DNA of 64,000 nucleotides from assembly GCF_040419245.1 (NCBI RefSeq), contig NZ_JAZHOH010000001.1:2976001-3040000 (forward strand), read 5' to 3'. Made by a program: the position numbers and the translations under genes. Shown here one piece after another: positions 38,209 to 46,934 of the stretch. The notes beneath the pieces were generated by a model. That model was not told the origin of the DNA and did not search any database. It saw only the letters and a list, made by a program, of their open reading frames with translations. This DNA comes from Ewingella sp. CoE-038-23 (GTDB lineage Bacteria; Pseudomonadota; Gammaproteobacteria; Enterobacterales; Enterobacteriaceae). How positions within the stretch are numbered: position 1 is the first letter of the stretch; every line of letters starts with the position of its first letter.

Positions 38209-39126
38209 TCAGGCATCCTGATGGTTGTCAGCCGCGTTGCCGCTGACTGCCGCCTGAACCACGTCCACTTTAGGCTCAGGTTGACCGGTTAATTTGGCCA
38301 GCACGCTGCCCAATTTAGGTCGCAGATCAGGACGGCGAACGATCATGTCGATAGCGCCCTTCTCAATCAGGAACTCACTGCGCTGGAAGCCCGGCGGCAG
38401 TTTTTCACGAACGGTTTGTTCGATAACGCGTGGGCCAGCAAAGCCGATCAGCGCTTTTGGCTCAGCCACGTTGATATCACCCAGCATTGCCAGACTCGCC
38501 GACACGCCACCCATGGTTGGGTCAGTCATTACAGAAATGTACGGCAGGCCGCGTTCCTGTAATTTTGCCAGAGCAGCACTGGTTTTCGCCATCTGCATCA
38601 GGGACATCAGCGCTTCTTGCATACGCGCACCGCCACTGGCTGAGAAACAGACCAGCGGGCAATTATCTTCCAACGCCTGCTCTACCGCACGAACGAAACG
38701 TGCGCCAACAACAGAAGCCATTGAACCGCCCATGAAGGCAAATTCAAAAGCAGCAACGACGATTGGCATGCCGTACAGGGTGCCTTTCATGACAACCATG
38801 GCATCTTTTTCGTCAGTTTCTTTCTGCGCTGCAACCAGACGGTCTTTATATTTTTTGGAATCTTTAAACTTCAGAACATCTTTAGGCTCAAGCTCGCTGC
38901 CTAATTCAACCTCGCTGCCTTCATCCATAAAGGTGAAGAGGCGCATACGCGCAGACATGCGCATGTGATGGTCGCACTTTGGGCAAACCATGAGATTGCG
39001 TTCCAACTCGGCGCGGTAAAGTACCTGACCGCAGCTGTCACACTTAGTCCAGACACCCTCAGGAATGCTTGCCTTACGGGTTTGCGAGACGTTGCTCTTA
39101 TTAAGAATTCGTTCAATCCAGCTCAT
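38209..39126 (-). CDS. accD: Acetyl-CoA carboxylase carboxyltransferase beta subunit
   Basis: AccD with AccA transfers CO2 from carboxybiotin to acetyl-CoA in fatty-acid synthesis. The start is the ATG at 39126 (305 aa, E. coli 304, N-terminus [12 protein letters not shown]); the longer frame to 39183 lacks support. A zinc ribbon is formed by C29, C32, C48 and C51. The crotonase-fold body has [15 protein letters not shown] and [17 protein letters not shown]. Confidence 0.96.
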   Translation of the reverse strand: MSWIERILNKSNVSQTRKASIPEGVWTKCDSCGQVLYRAELERNLMVCPKCDHHMRMSARMRLFTFMDEGSEVELGSELEPKDVLKFKDSKKYKDRLVAAQKETDEKDAMVVMKGTLYGMPIVVAAFEFAFMGGSMASVVGARFVRAVEQALEDNCPLVCFSASGGARMQEALMSLMQMAKTSAALAKLQERGLPYISVMTDPTMGGVSASLAMLGDINVAEPKALIGFAGPRVIEQTVREKLPPGFQRSEFLIEKGAIDMIVRRPDLRPKLGSVLAKLTGQPEPKVDVVQAAVSGNAADNHQDA

Positions 39127-39380
39127 CGATAACCTTTCTGTTTGAACCCGGCCGAAGCCAGTCCGCTGTTCATGCTGTAACAAGTCCCCTGAAACCTACC
39201 CAAAATCACCCGCCAGCACTGATGCCCAGTGGCATTCACCATGCAAAACGGAAGGGTTGTTCGCAGGAACAGACCATAAATGTCGCTCATTAAACCATAA
39301 CGGCCCGACGCTGTGGATAAAAAACTGGTCGAACCCTCTGGTTTAATCTCTTTATATTTCCCAGCTTTGCTGCCTTAAGG
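39127..39380 (-). promoter_or_regulatory. accD upstream region
   Basis: This 254-bp non-coding region between dedA and accD is presumed to carry the accD promoter. No clear hairpin or regulator site was found. Confidence 0.4.
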
Positions 39381-40049
39381 CTAGCCTTGCTGACGCTTTT
39401 CCTTGGCTGCCGCACGTTTGTGCCGCCAAATTTCGATCACGCCCGGCAAAATCGAAAGCACAATGATCGCCACGATCAATAATTTCAGATTTTCCTGAAC
39501 CACCGGCACGTTGCCGAAAAGGTAGCCAGCATAGGTAAATAACAGCACCCAAACTAGCGCACCAATCACGTTATAGGCCGCAAAGTGGCGATACGACATG
39601 CGCCCCATACCCGCAACGAAGGGTGCAAAAGTTCGTACGATTGGGACAAAGCGCGCAAGAATAATCGTTTTGCCGCCATGTTTCTCGTAAAACTTGTGTG
39701 TTTGATCCAAATAACTGCGACGGAAAATCTTCGAATTCGGGTTGCTGAACAAACGTTCACCAAACAGGCGGCCAATCGTATAGTTAATCGCATCACCCAG
39801 AATCGCCGCCACCACCATCAGGAACACCATCAGATGGACATTCAGATCATTGCCCGGCAAGGCCGCCAGCGCGCCAGCCACGAACAGTAAAGAATCGCCC
39901 GGCAGGAACGGCGTGACCACCAGCCCCGTCTCACAGAATAAGATCAGGAACAGGATACCGTAGACCCAAACACCATACTGAGCAACCAGCTCGGCCAAGT
40001 GCACATCGATATGTAAAATGAAATCAATAACAAGGTGGATGAAATCCAT
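39381..40049 (-). CDS. dedA: DedA-family membrane protein
   Basis: DedA belongs to the DedA/VTT family of polytopic inner-membrane proteins, implicated in undecaprenyl-phosphate or phospholipid flipping and proton-motive-force homeostasis. I set the start at the ATG at 40049 (222 aa, E. coli 219, N-terminus [22 protein letters not shown]), not the upstream TTG at 40085. Conserved family motifs are [28 protein letters not shown] and [18 protein letters not shown], with a basic C-terminal tail. Confidence 0.93.
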   Translation of the reverse strand: MDFIHLVIDFILHIDVHLAELVAQYGVWVYGILFLILFCETGLVVTPFLPGDSLLFVAGALAALPGNDLNVHLMVFLMVVAAILGDAINYTIGRLFGERLFSNPNSKIFRRSYLDQTHKFYEKHGGKTIILARFVPIVRTFAPFVAGMGRMSYRHFAAYNVIGALVWVLLFTYAGYLFGNVPVVQENLKLLIVAIIVLSILPGVIEIWRHKRAAAKEKRQQG

Positions 40050-40108
40050 TTGATTTATCGCCTTTTTTAAGCGCCCGATGCGCAATGTTAATCAATAGAA
40101 AACCGTCT

Positions 40109-40924
40109 TCAGTCTTCTAAGAACAGCGGCCCCATATTCATTTTGGGTAAGCCAAACTTCTCCGGGTAATCCACTGAGACTAAGTACAACCCCTCAGCAC
40201 GCGCGGTGGCAGCCGCCAAATTGCGGTCTTTGGCTGCTAACAGCTCGCCCATCCAGCTTTCCGGCTGGATCCCGGCACCGATATCAATCAAGCTGCCGAC
40301 GATATTGCGCACCATGTGGTGAACAAAGGCGTTGGCTTTGACATCCACCACCACATAGTTACCGTGGCGCGCGACGTTCAGGTGCATCATGTAACGCCAC
40401 GGCGTGCGCGACTGACACTGGGAGGCGCGAAACGACGTGAAGTCATTCTCACCCAACAGTGCCTGACCGGCACGCTGCATTTTGTCGACGTCCAGCGGCA
40501 TATGCACATGGGTGATTCCACTGTGCAGAATGGCCGAACGGTAGCGATGATTATAGATAACGTAACGATAACGGCGCGCGGTGGCGCTAAAGCGCGCGTG
40601 GAAATCCTCCGGCACCTCGTGCATCCAGCGCACGGCGATGTTTTTCGGCAAATGGGTATTCACCCCCATGGTCCACGCCGCCTCTTTACGCATTACCGGC
40701 GTCTCGAAATGCACCACTTGCCCGGTGGCGCTGACGCCCGCGTCAGTACGCCCCGCGCAAAACACCACAATCGGCGCATCCGCCACGCGGCTCAAGGCCT
40801 TTTCCAGACAGGCCTGAACGCTGGCCGCCTCTTGCTGGCGCTGCCAGCCATAATAGGCGCTACCGTCGTACTCAATTCCTAATGCAATGCGTCCGGCAAC
40901 GGGCGCAGCAGGCAATTCAGACAT
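40109..40924 (-). CDS. truA: tRNA pseudouridine(38-40) synthase
   Basis: TruA converts uridines 38-40 of the tRNA anticodon arm to pseudouridine. With the ATG at 40924 it has 271 residues (E. coli 270). The catalytic aspartate is D61 in CAGRTDAGV, and [24 protein letters not shown] and [13 protein letters not shown] are family blocks. The start overlaps the usg stop by 1 nt (TAATG), so translation is probably coupled. Codons further upstream start with TTG and lie inside usg. Confidence 0.96.
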   Translation of the reverse strand: MSELPAAPVAGRIALGIEYDGSAYYGWQRQQEAASVQACLEKALSRVADAPIVVFCAGRTDAGVSATGQVVHFETPVMRKEAAWTMGVNTHLPKNIAVRWMHEVPEDFHARFSATARRYRYVIYNHRYRSAILHSGITHVHMPLDVDKMQRAGQALLGENDFTSFRASQCQSRTPWRYMMHLNVARHGNYVVVDVKANAFVHHMVRNIVGSLIDIGAGIQPESWMGELLAAKDRNLAAATARAEGLYLVSVDYPEKFGLPKMNMGPLFLED

Positions 40925-41934
40925 TAATACCAATACTCCCCAATCAGCTTCTCGGCAGTTTCTACCGCCATCAGCGCGCCGCCGAAGCGCACGTTGTCAG
41001 CCACAGACCAGAACTGCACCACTTCAGGAATACCGTAATCATTGCGCAGACAGCCGATGCTCAGGTTGGCGTTGCCCGAGGCGTCGCTGACCTGTGTCGG
41101 GAAATCATCTTCTTCGCTCAGATTAATATCATCAATGCGTTCAAGCTCGGTGCGGGCTTCTTCGGCAGACAGCGGGCGCAAGCCTTCCATATGCACCACC
41201 TGCGCGTGGCCGTAAAACACCGGCGACTGCACGCAGCTGACAGAAATCGGTAAGCCGTCGTTTTGCAACACTTTGCGCACTTGGTCAACCAGACGGCGCT
41301 CTTCGCGCACGCTGCCCTCTTCGTCATTCAACAGCGGCAACAGGTTGAAAGCCAACTGCTTGCTGAAAATGCCCTCTTCGGCAGGAATGCCGTTGAGCAG
41401 GCGCGCGCTCTGCCCGGCCAAATCGTCCACCGCCGCTTTGCCCAAGGCAGAAACCGAGAGCAGAGAAGTCACGTGCAGACGCGCCAAACCAGCCTGATCG
41501 GTTAAAGGCTTGATGGCGGTTAACAGCTGGCTGGTCAGGCTATCGGCGACCGCCACGATGTTGCGGTTGCGATAGTGCGCCAGCGCGTCAGGGTTAACCC
41601 CCGGCACCACCAGCGGAATGTCGTGTTCCATAGCAAACAGGCCGCTGCTGTCGATAACCAGACAGCCCTGATTGGCGGCTTCTTCGGCAAACTGCGCAGA
41701 AGCTTCGTGACCGGCTACAAAGAAAGCCAGTTGCACCTGCGACCAGTCGAACTCGGCGACGTTTTGCACGCGCAGGCTTTTGCCATTGAAGCGCACGGTT
41801 TGACCCGCGCTGCGTTCGCTGGCTAACGGAAAGAGTTCACCAACCGGGAACTGGCGATCGGCCAGCAGCTCCAGTAACGCATCACCGACTGCGCCCGTGG
41901 CGCCAAGCAGCGCAATATTCCAGCCATCAGACAT
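40924..41934 (-). CDS. usg: Usg, aspartate-semialdehyde dehydrogenase-like protein
   Basis: Usg is a homologue of aspartate-semialdehyde dehydrogenase with no proven reaction. The ATG at 41934, with GGAG 9 nt upstream, gives 336 aa (E. coli 337). The Rossmann motif [13 protein letters not shown] (9-21) is kept, but where Asd has its catalytic cysteine in an NCT context this protein has DSL with S132, as in E. coli Usg. Asd activity is therefore unlikely. It lies between pdxB and truA. Confidence 0.93.
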   Translation of the reverse strand: MSDGWNIALLGATGAVGDALLELLADRQFPVGELFPLASERSAGQTVRFNGKSLRVQNVAEFDWSQVQLAFFVAGHEASAQFAEEAANQGCLVIDSSGLFAMEHDIPLVVPGVNPDALAHYRNRNIVAVADSLTSQLLTAIKPLTDQAGLARLHVTSLLSVSALGKAAVDDLAGQSARLLNGIPAEEGIFSKQLAFNLLPLLNDEEGSVREERRLVDQVRKVLQNDGLPISVSCVQSPVFYGHAQVVHMEGLRPLSAEEARTELERIDDINLSEEDDFPTQVSDASGNANLSIGCLRNDYGIPEVVQFWSVADNVRFGGALMAVETAEKLIGEYWY

Positions 41935-41975
41935 GTTGGTCTTCTCCAAAAAATGAATCGTACAGAAATACAAAG

Positions 41976-41994
41976 GGGCGGTAGTTCACCGCCC
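41976..41994 (-). terminator. Hairpin between pdxB and usg
   Basis: The 7-bp stem GGGCGGT (41976-41982)/ACCGCCC (41988-41994) with loop AGTTC follows pdxB by 24 bp. On the minus strand it continues CCUUUG, a weak tail, so partial termination or attenuation is likely. Confidence 0.45.
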
Positions 41995-42018
41995 TCAAGT
42001 CGAAAATTGCGCCGGGCC

Positions 42019-43146
42019 TTAGCCCTGAACGGCAGTAAAACCGAGTTTATTGAGCAACTCGACGGTCGCCGGATTATCGCAAATTACTTTCAGCGATGAC
42101 CACTCGCGGCGCTCTTCATAGAATTTGCGCAGTTTGTCGAACTCCCCGGCTTTGCCCGCCACGCGGCGTAACGGCGCGTCATCGCGGCGCACATCATACA
42201 CTAAGTGAATAAGTCGCAGCAGTCTGGCTTCGTTCAGTTCCCCTGAGAATGAGACAACCGGGAACTCTGGCGCAGGCAGCAGCTCTTCCAACGGTACTTT
42301 TTGCGGCTGGCCGATAAACTGGCTGAATGCTTCGAACACCTGAGTGGTGCCGCGCGCCTTGCCTTCAAGGCTGTATCCGGCAATGTGCGCCGTGCCAATC
42401 GCCACTTTATCCAGCAATGCCAGAGAAAGATCCGGCTCCGGCTCCCATACGTCCAGCACGGCGGTGAGTTTTTTCGCGCCGTTGAGCGCGTCGAGCAGCG
42501 CGGCGTTATCTACCACTTCGCCACGACAGGCGTTAATCAAAATACGGTCAGCAGGCAGGCGTGCCAACAGGTCGGCGTCCACCAGATGGTGCGTGCTATA
42601 AGGCCCGGACATGTTCAACGGCGTGTGAAAGGTCAAGATATCGGCTTCTGCTACCAGTTGGTCCAGCGAAGAGAAAGTCTCTTCGTCACCTCGATCGGCG
42701 CGCGGCGGGTCGCACAGCAGAGTGCGGATGCCCAAGGCACGCAGGCGCGCATTCAGACGCGATCCCACATTGCCTACCCCAACAATGCCGACCGTTTTGT
42801 CGCGCAGCTGGAAGCCATCGCGCTGGGCCAAAATCAGCAGCGAGGAGAACACATATTCCACTACCGCAATGGCGTTACAGCCCGGCGCGGCGGAGAAACC
42901 AATCCCCTGCTGTTGCAGCCAGGCGTCATCCACGTGGTCAGTCCCCGCCGTCGCGGTACCCACGAATTTCACCGGCTTTCCTGCCAGCAGTGCCTCATTC
43001 ACCTTGGTCACCGAGCGCACCATCAGGGCATCGGCGTCATTGAGTGCATCTTGCGGAATCGGCCGGCCCGGAACGGCCTGCACATTGCCCAGTCGGCTAA
43101 ATAGCTCGACGGCATAAGGCATATTTTCATCAACCAGGATTTTCAC
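42019..43146 (-). CDS. pdxB: Erythronate-4-phosphate dehydrogenase
   Basis: PdxB is a D-2-hydroxyacid dehydrogenase family enzyme that oxidises 4-phosphoerythronate in pyridoxal phosphate synthesis. The 375-residue protein (E. coli 378) has the NAD motif [13 protein letters not shown] (119-131) and the catalytic triad R208, E237 and H254. The start codon is GTG with GGAG 6 nt upstream, as in E. coli. The C-terminal dimerisation domain is typical of PdxB. Confidence 0.96.
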   Translation of the reverse strand: MKILVDENMPYAVELFSRLGNVQAVPGRPIPQDALNDADALMVRSVTKVNEALLAGKPVKFVGTATAGTDHVDDAWLQQQGIGFSAAPGCNAIAVVEYVFSSLLILAQRDGFQLRDKTVGIVGVGNVGSRLNARLRALGIRTLLCDPPRADRGDEETFSSLDQLVAEADILTFHTPLNMSGPYSTHHLVDADLLARLPADRILINACRGEVVDNAALLDALNGAKKLTAVLDVWEPEPDLSLALLDKVAIGTAHIAGYSLEGKARGTTQVFEAFSQFIGQPQKVPLEELLPAPEFPVVSFSGELNEARLLRLIHLVYDVRRDDAPLRRVAGKAGEFDKLRKFYEERREWSSLKVICDNPATVELLNKLGFTAVQG

Positions 43147-43246
43147 GTGTGTCTCCGGCAGGCAGTGCCATTGAAAAAACAGACTATAAAGAGGAGGAAG
43201 ATTTTGCCACGAACTGCGGCAGATCCCAATGCCAGCTTGTCACGGC

Positions 43247-44023
43247 TTACCGTTCATTACGAAAACGTTGAGGCGTGGTCCCAGATATTTGCTGGAACAT
43301 GGCAATAAACGCTGATGATGAACTGTAGCCAACTTCCAGCGCCACGTCTTGCACCGTTTTGCCCTGCTCGAGCAGAGAAATCGAATGGAGGAAGCGCAGA
43401 CGCTGACGCCATTCGGCAAAGCCCATGCCCAAATCCTGTTGGCAGCGGCGTGAAAGCGTGCGTTCGGTGGTGTAAACCCGCGCCGCCCACTCCGCCAGCG
43501 AGGTGTTATCCGCCGGGTTCTTCTCCAGCGCGTTTAACACCTGCGACAACAGCTTATTGTCGGACGTGGGTAAATAGGTGTTTTGCCGCGGGGCCTGACA
43601 GATTTGGTCCAACAGCACCAATGCCATACGCATATCGCGATCGGTCTCTGGCTCTGAAAGATCACGCAGCGCGAAGTCGTTGGCGATGGCGTTAAAAATC
43701 GGTGTCAGAGTGAGCAGGCAGGGCTTTTCAGGCAGGCCGTCATCCCACTCGGGCGCGATGTCGATGGCGCAAAAACGGGTCGTCCGGCGGTTATAGCTAG
43801 AGTGCTTCACTCCGGCGGGTATCCAGATAGCAAACTCGCGCGGCGCAAGGTAGCGCTCACCTTCAACCTTCATCGCCATCACGCCTGATTTGATGGTAAT
43901 AATCTGGCTCCACGGGTGCGAATGGCAAACATATTCCGAGTTAGCCAGAATGGTTTCTCCGCGAAAGAGCAGCGTATTGGGGATCTGTTCAGGAAGCGGA
44001 GGATAAAAACGAGGCTGTGGCAT
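43247..44023 (-). CDS. AraC-family transcriptional regulator
   Basis: This 258-residue regulator has an N-terminal cupin-like sensing domain (SEYVCHSHPWSQIITIKSGVM) and a C-terminal AraC double helix-turn-helix (RVYTTERTLSRRCQQDLGMGFAEWRQRLR, VQDVALEVGYSSSSAFIAMFQQISG). It starts at the ATG at 44023 with AAGGGG upstream; an earlier TTG is not needed. Its layout is that of NimR/YeaM-type regulators, which control a divergent exporter. Here the divergent gene is an EamA transporter. Confidence 0.87.
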   Translation of the reverse strand: MPQPRFYPPLPEQIPNTLLFRGETILANSEYVCHSHPWSQIITIKSGVMAMKVEGERYLAPREFAIWIPAGVKHSSYNRRTTRFCAIDIAPEWDDGLPEKPCLLTLTPIFNAIANDFALRDLSEPETDRDMRMALVLLDQICQAPRQNTYLPTSDNKLLSQVLNALEKNPADNTSLAEWAARVYTTERTLSRRCQQDLGMGFAEWRQRLRFLHSISLLEQGKTVQDVALEVGYSSSSAFIAMFQQISGTTPQRFRNER

Positions 44024-44052
44024 AAAACCCCTTGTCAATTGTGGTCATCACA

Positions 44053-44077
44053 AATTCGGGATCAAGTTGTCCGAATT
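44053..44077. promoter_or_regulatory. Dyad in the AraC/EamA divergent region
   Basis: AATTCGG (44053-44059) and CCGAATT (44071-44077) form a perfect 7-bp dyad with an 11-bp spacer. It lies 30 bp before the AraC-type ATG and is a plausible operator for autoregulation and exporter control. Confidence 0.4.
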
Positions 44078-44165
44078 ACGCAAAGCGTTGTCTGGTTATC
44101 GTTATATATAACAAACACGACAAACGTACACTAGCGCAACGATTTAACTACGGACGTATTTTTTC

Positions 44166-45074
44166 ATGAATGCTCTCTTCCCATTACTGGCGGTGTTGAT
44201 CTGGTCGATTAACGCCGTGGTCAGCAAGGCCTCTGCGACCGCCATCGATCCTGCGGCGATCTCCTTCTACCGCTGGTTTCTAGCGCTTATCACGCTCACA
44301 CCCTTTGTCTTGCCGGGTGTAGTGCGCAATTTCAAAGAGATTAAGCAGTATTGGTGGAAATTGCTGATCCTCGGCCTGCTGGGAATGGTGCTTTTCCAAA
44401 GCCTGGCCTATTACGCCGCCCACACCGTGAGCGCGCTGTATATCGGCATCATCACCTCCTTTATTCCGTTGCTGACGGTGCTGATCAGCCTGTTTGTGTT
44501 GAGCGTGGTGCCAACCGTGGGTCTGGCGCTGGGCGGCGTGCTCTCTTTGATCGGCCTGGTGTGGCTGGTCAGCGCGGGCAACCCGGGCCAGCTGCTAGAG
44601 CACGGCATTGGTAGCGGCGAAATCATGATGTTTGTCGCCTCAATCTCCTACGCCCTGTATGGCGTGTTGACCAAACGCTGGGCGATCCCGCTGCCTAATT
44701 GGCAATCGCTTTACATGCAGATCTTGTTTGGGGTGCTGCTCCTGCTGCCAAATTTCCTGATGACGGAAAATGTGCAGCTAAACGCTCATAACATTCCCTT
44801 GGTGGCCTTTGCAGGCATTGCGGCGTCAATCATTGCGCCTTTCCTCTGGATTCAGGGGGTTATTCGACTGGGTGCAAACAAAACCTCTATTTTCATGAAT
44901 TTGGCCCCCATCTTCACCGCCGTGATTGCCGTGATTTTCCTGCGCGAGCAGTTGCACAGTTACCACTTGATTGGGGGTGGTATCACCCTGCTCGGGGTAA
45001 TTCTGGCCCAACGCCTGCGCCGTCCGCTCTTTGGCACTAAGCCAGAAGTGAAGGAAGATAAACCCGCCGTTTAA
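44166..45074 (+). CDS. EamA/DMT-family transporter
   Basis: This 302-residue inner-membrane protein of the drug/metabolite transporter superfamily has two EamA repeats of five segments each (about 1-135 and 145-290). Repeat starts such as LAVLIWSINAVVSKASA and MMFVASISYALYGVLTKRWA are typical. It ends with a basic tail after QRLRRPLFG. The AraC-type regulator is divergent. Substrate is unknown; family members export amino acids, nucleosides or drugs. Confidence 0.87.
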   Translation: MNALFPLLAVLIWSINAVVSKASATAIDPAAISFYRWFLALITLTPFVLPGVVRNFKEIKQYWWKLLILGLLGMVLFQSLAYYAAHTVSALYIGIITSFIPLLTVLISLFVLSVVPTVGLALGGVLSLIGLVWLVSAGNPGQLLEHGIGSGEIMMFVASISYALYGVLTKRWAIPLPNWQSLYMQILFGVLLLLPNFLMTENVQLNAHNIPLVAFAGIAASIIAPFLWIQGVIRLGANKTSIFMNLAPIFTAVIAVIFLREQLHSYHLIGGGITLLGVILAQRLRRPLFGTKPEVKEDKPAV

Positions 45075-45084
45075 TGATGTTATC

Positions 45085-45116
45085 GCCGCCTGTAACTCCA
45101 CAGGCGGCATTATTTA
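45085..45116 (+). terminator. Terminator after the EamA gene
   Basis: The 9-bp stem GCCGCCTGT (45085-45093)/ACAGGCGGC (45100-45108) with loop AACTCC is followed by ATTATTTATC, a short A/T tail. Confidence 0.65.
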
Positions 45117-45282
45117 TCCTGCCTTTTATCGCTTTCGCGCCCCACTCGTCGTTTTCTGCAAAAAATAAGCGTAAGAATATTATTTCCATACCCATTCACA
45201 GTGTTGATTGATTTCGTTTGCAGGTATGATGTTGCGCTTGCGCGCTTTGCGCCGTTTTAACTCGCAGCGAAGGACTGGTGAT

Positions 45283-46329
45283 ATGCAACCTTTAAGTGGC
45301 CCGGGCGCGCCAATTGGCGACAACAGGATGCAACCGAATAACTCAGTTCCCGCGGGCTCTGGTGATAATCAGCAGCTTACCCCTGCGCAGCGCACTACCC
45401 TCGAAAAACTCATCGTCAAATTGATGGCGCTGACCCCCATGAAGTCCGCCGAAATTTGGGCTGGCTTACGCCACGAGCTGTCTCTCCCTCATGATGCTGA
45501 ACTGACCGCCGCAATCTACCCGCGCGCGGAAGGCATCCTGCAAGGCAAATTGACGCAGGCACAGGACAGCCACGCCACGCGCCAGCTGTTCCAGCAGCTC
45601 ACCGAATTATTGCCACAGGGCAATAACCGTCAGGCGGTGAGCGACTTCATTCGCCAAAATTTCGGCCATACCGTGCTCAGCCAGCTGAGCCACGAGCAGC
45701 TACAGCAGGTGTTTTTGCTGGTCCAAACTGGCGAAATGACCATTCCGAAACCGCAGCAAACGCCGATCACCGATCGCGCCCTGCTGCCTGCCGAACATAA
45801 CAGTTTGCAGCAGCTGGTGACGCGTCTCAGCGCCGCCACGGGCGAAGCACCGGCCAAACTGTGGCAGCAACTGTTTAACTTAGTCGGCGTAAAAGTGGGC
45901 GAACCTATCCCGGCGCGCCATTTTCAGCTGTTAAGCCAGTTTATGCAGGTCAAAGCGGCGCTGAGCCAACCGACAGCGCCGCCGACGCTAACCACCTTGC
46001 TCAGCGTGTTGAAACAGCCAGCGACGCTGCAAGAAGTCCAGCAGCTGACGGAATATGTCGAAAGCCGGTTCAACGCCACGCCCAACACGCCGCTGAACGT
46101 CGCGCAGCTTAACGATCTGGTCGGCGTGCTGTTCAGCCAGCGCGTTGAACGCTCACCGCGACCGGAGAAAGTGGATGATAACTTTACGGTGGTGACCCGT
46201 ACCGAGCCTCAGCCAATCATCAATCCGTTCGTCGCCATGCTGCCGCAGTCGATGCAATCCATGGGCGGCAAGCCGCTGGCTTTCATCGCCTTTGTGGTGG
46301 TGGTTATTCTGCTCTGGCTGCTGTTTTAA
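45283..46329 (+). CDS. flk: Flagella biosynthesis regulator Flk
   Basis: Flk is a tail-anchored inner-membrane protein that prevents premature secretion of late flagellar substrates and couples ring assembly to FlgM export. I start it at the ATG at 45283 (348 aa; E. coli about 331), preceded by AAGGA. Matching blocks are LTELLPQGNNRQAVSDFIRQNFG and LLPAEHNSLQQLVTRLSAATGE. A single C-terminal membrane segment (PLAFIAFVVVVILLWLLF) ends the protein. Confidence 0.9.
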   Translation: MQPLSGPGAPIGDNRMQPNNSVPAGSGDNQQLTPAQRTTLEKLIVKLMALTPMKSAEIWAGLRHELSLPHDAELTAAIYPRAEGILQGKLTQAQDSHATRQLFQQLTELLPQGNNRQAVSDFIRQNFGHTVLSQLSHEQLQQVFLLVQTGEMTIPKPQQTPITDRALLPAEHNSLQQLVTRLSAATGEAPAKLWQQLFNLVGVKVGEPIPARHFQLLSQFMQVKAALSQPTAPPTLTTLLSVLKQPATLQEVQQLTEYVESRFNATPNTPLNVAQLNDLVGVLFSQRVERSPRPEKVDDNFTVVTRTEPQPIINPFVAMLPQSMQSMGGKPLAFIAFVVVVILLWLLF

Positions 46330-46341
46330 GCCGCACATTTA

Positions 46342-46809
46342 CTAGCAACCGCACTCTTCCACGCTAAAATCGGCAGGATACTCGCCGCACTCAGCACCGG
46401 TCGCCAACGGATGGCGATCGCGAGTCCAGAAATCTAAGCCCCCTATCAACTCTTTGACGCGAAAACCCAGTTTCGCCAGCTTATAGGCCCCATTGGTCGA
46501 GCCGTTGCAGCCAATGCCATCGCAATAAGTTACATACACTTGCTCTCTATTAAGATGCCGCGTTGACTCTTCGGTCATCAAACGATGCGGAAAGCTGATT
46601 GCGCCCGGAATATGTCCGCGCTGATAGTGCGACTCAGCACGAGTATCCACCACCACAATGCCTGAAATACGGTTTTTCAAATCTTCGGCGACATCAGCGG
46701 CATCGGTGTAAAAACTCAATTTATTGAAGAGATAGGCTTCGCTCACCGCCTGAGCCGGTGGCGCAAACTGTAATACGGCTGACGTCTGGCTTTGCTGTTT
46801 TTGACTCAT
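46342..46809 (-). CDS. Rhodanese-like sulfurtransferase
   Basis: This single rhodanese domain protein (155 aa from the ATG at 46809, GAGAGAGG upstream) has VVVDTRAESHYQRGHIPGAISFPHRL and the active-site loop TYCDGIGCNGS with catalytic C96 and a second cysteine C101. It ends in EECGC, a cysteine-rich tail that could bind metal or sulfur. It is divergent from a MocR-type regulator, suggesting control by it. Function beyond sulfur transfer is unknown. Confidence 0.82.
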   Translation of the reverse strand: MSQKQQSQTSAVLQFAPPAQAVSEAYLFNKLSFYTDAADVAEDLKNRISGIVVVDTRAESHYQRGHIPGAISFPHRLMTEESTRHLNREQVYVTYCDGIGCNGSTNGAYKLAKLGFRVKELIGGLDFWTRDRHPLATGAECGEYPADFSVEECGC

Positions 46810-46890
46810 TTTGCCTCTCTCTTTCAATCAGGTAATAGGAACGCAGCGCATAAGGCGCAGCATGACAACGGTTGTATCATCCGCTATTTT

Positions 46891-46931
46891 GGTCTTATTC
46901 ATAATGCCAATTCCCCAATATCTATAAGACC
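46891..46931. promoter_or_regulatory. Inverted repeat in the rhodanese/MocR promoter region
   Basis: GGTCTTAT (46891-46898) and ATAAGACC (46924-46931) are perfect 8-bp arms 25 bp apart. The right arm ends 3 nt before the MocR start codon, so binding could autoregulate it. No Shine-Dalgarno sequence is seen before that ATG. Confidence 0.4.
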
Positions 46932-46934
46932 CAT

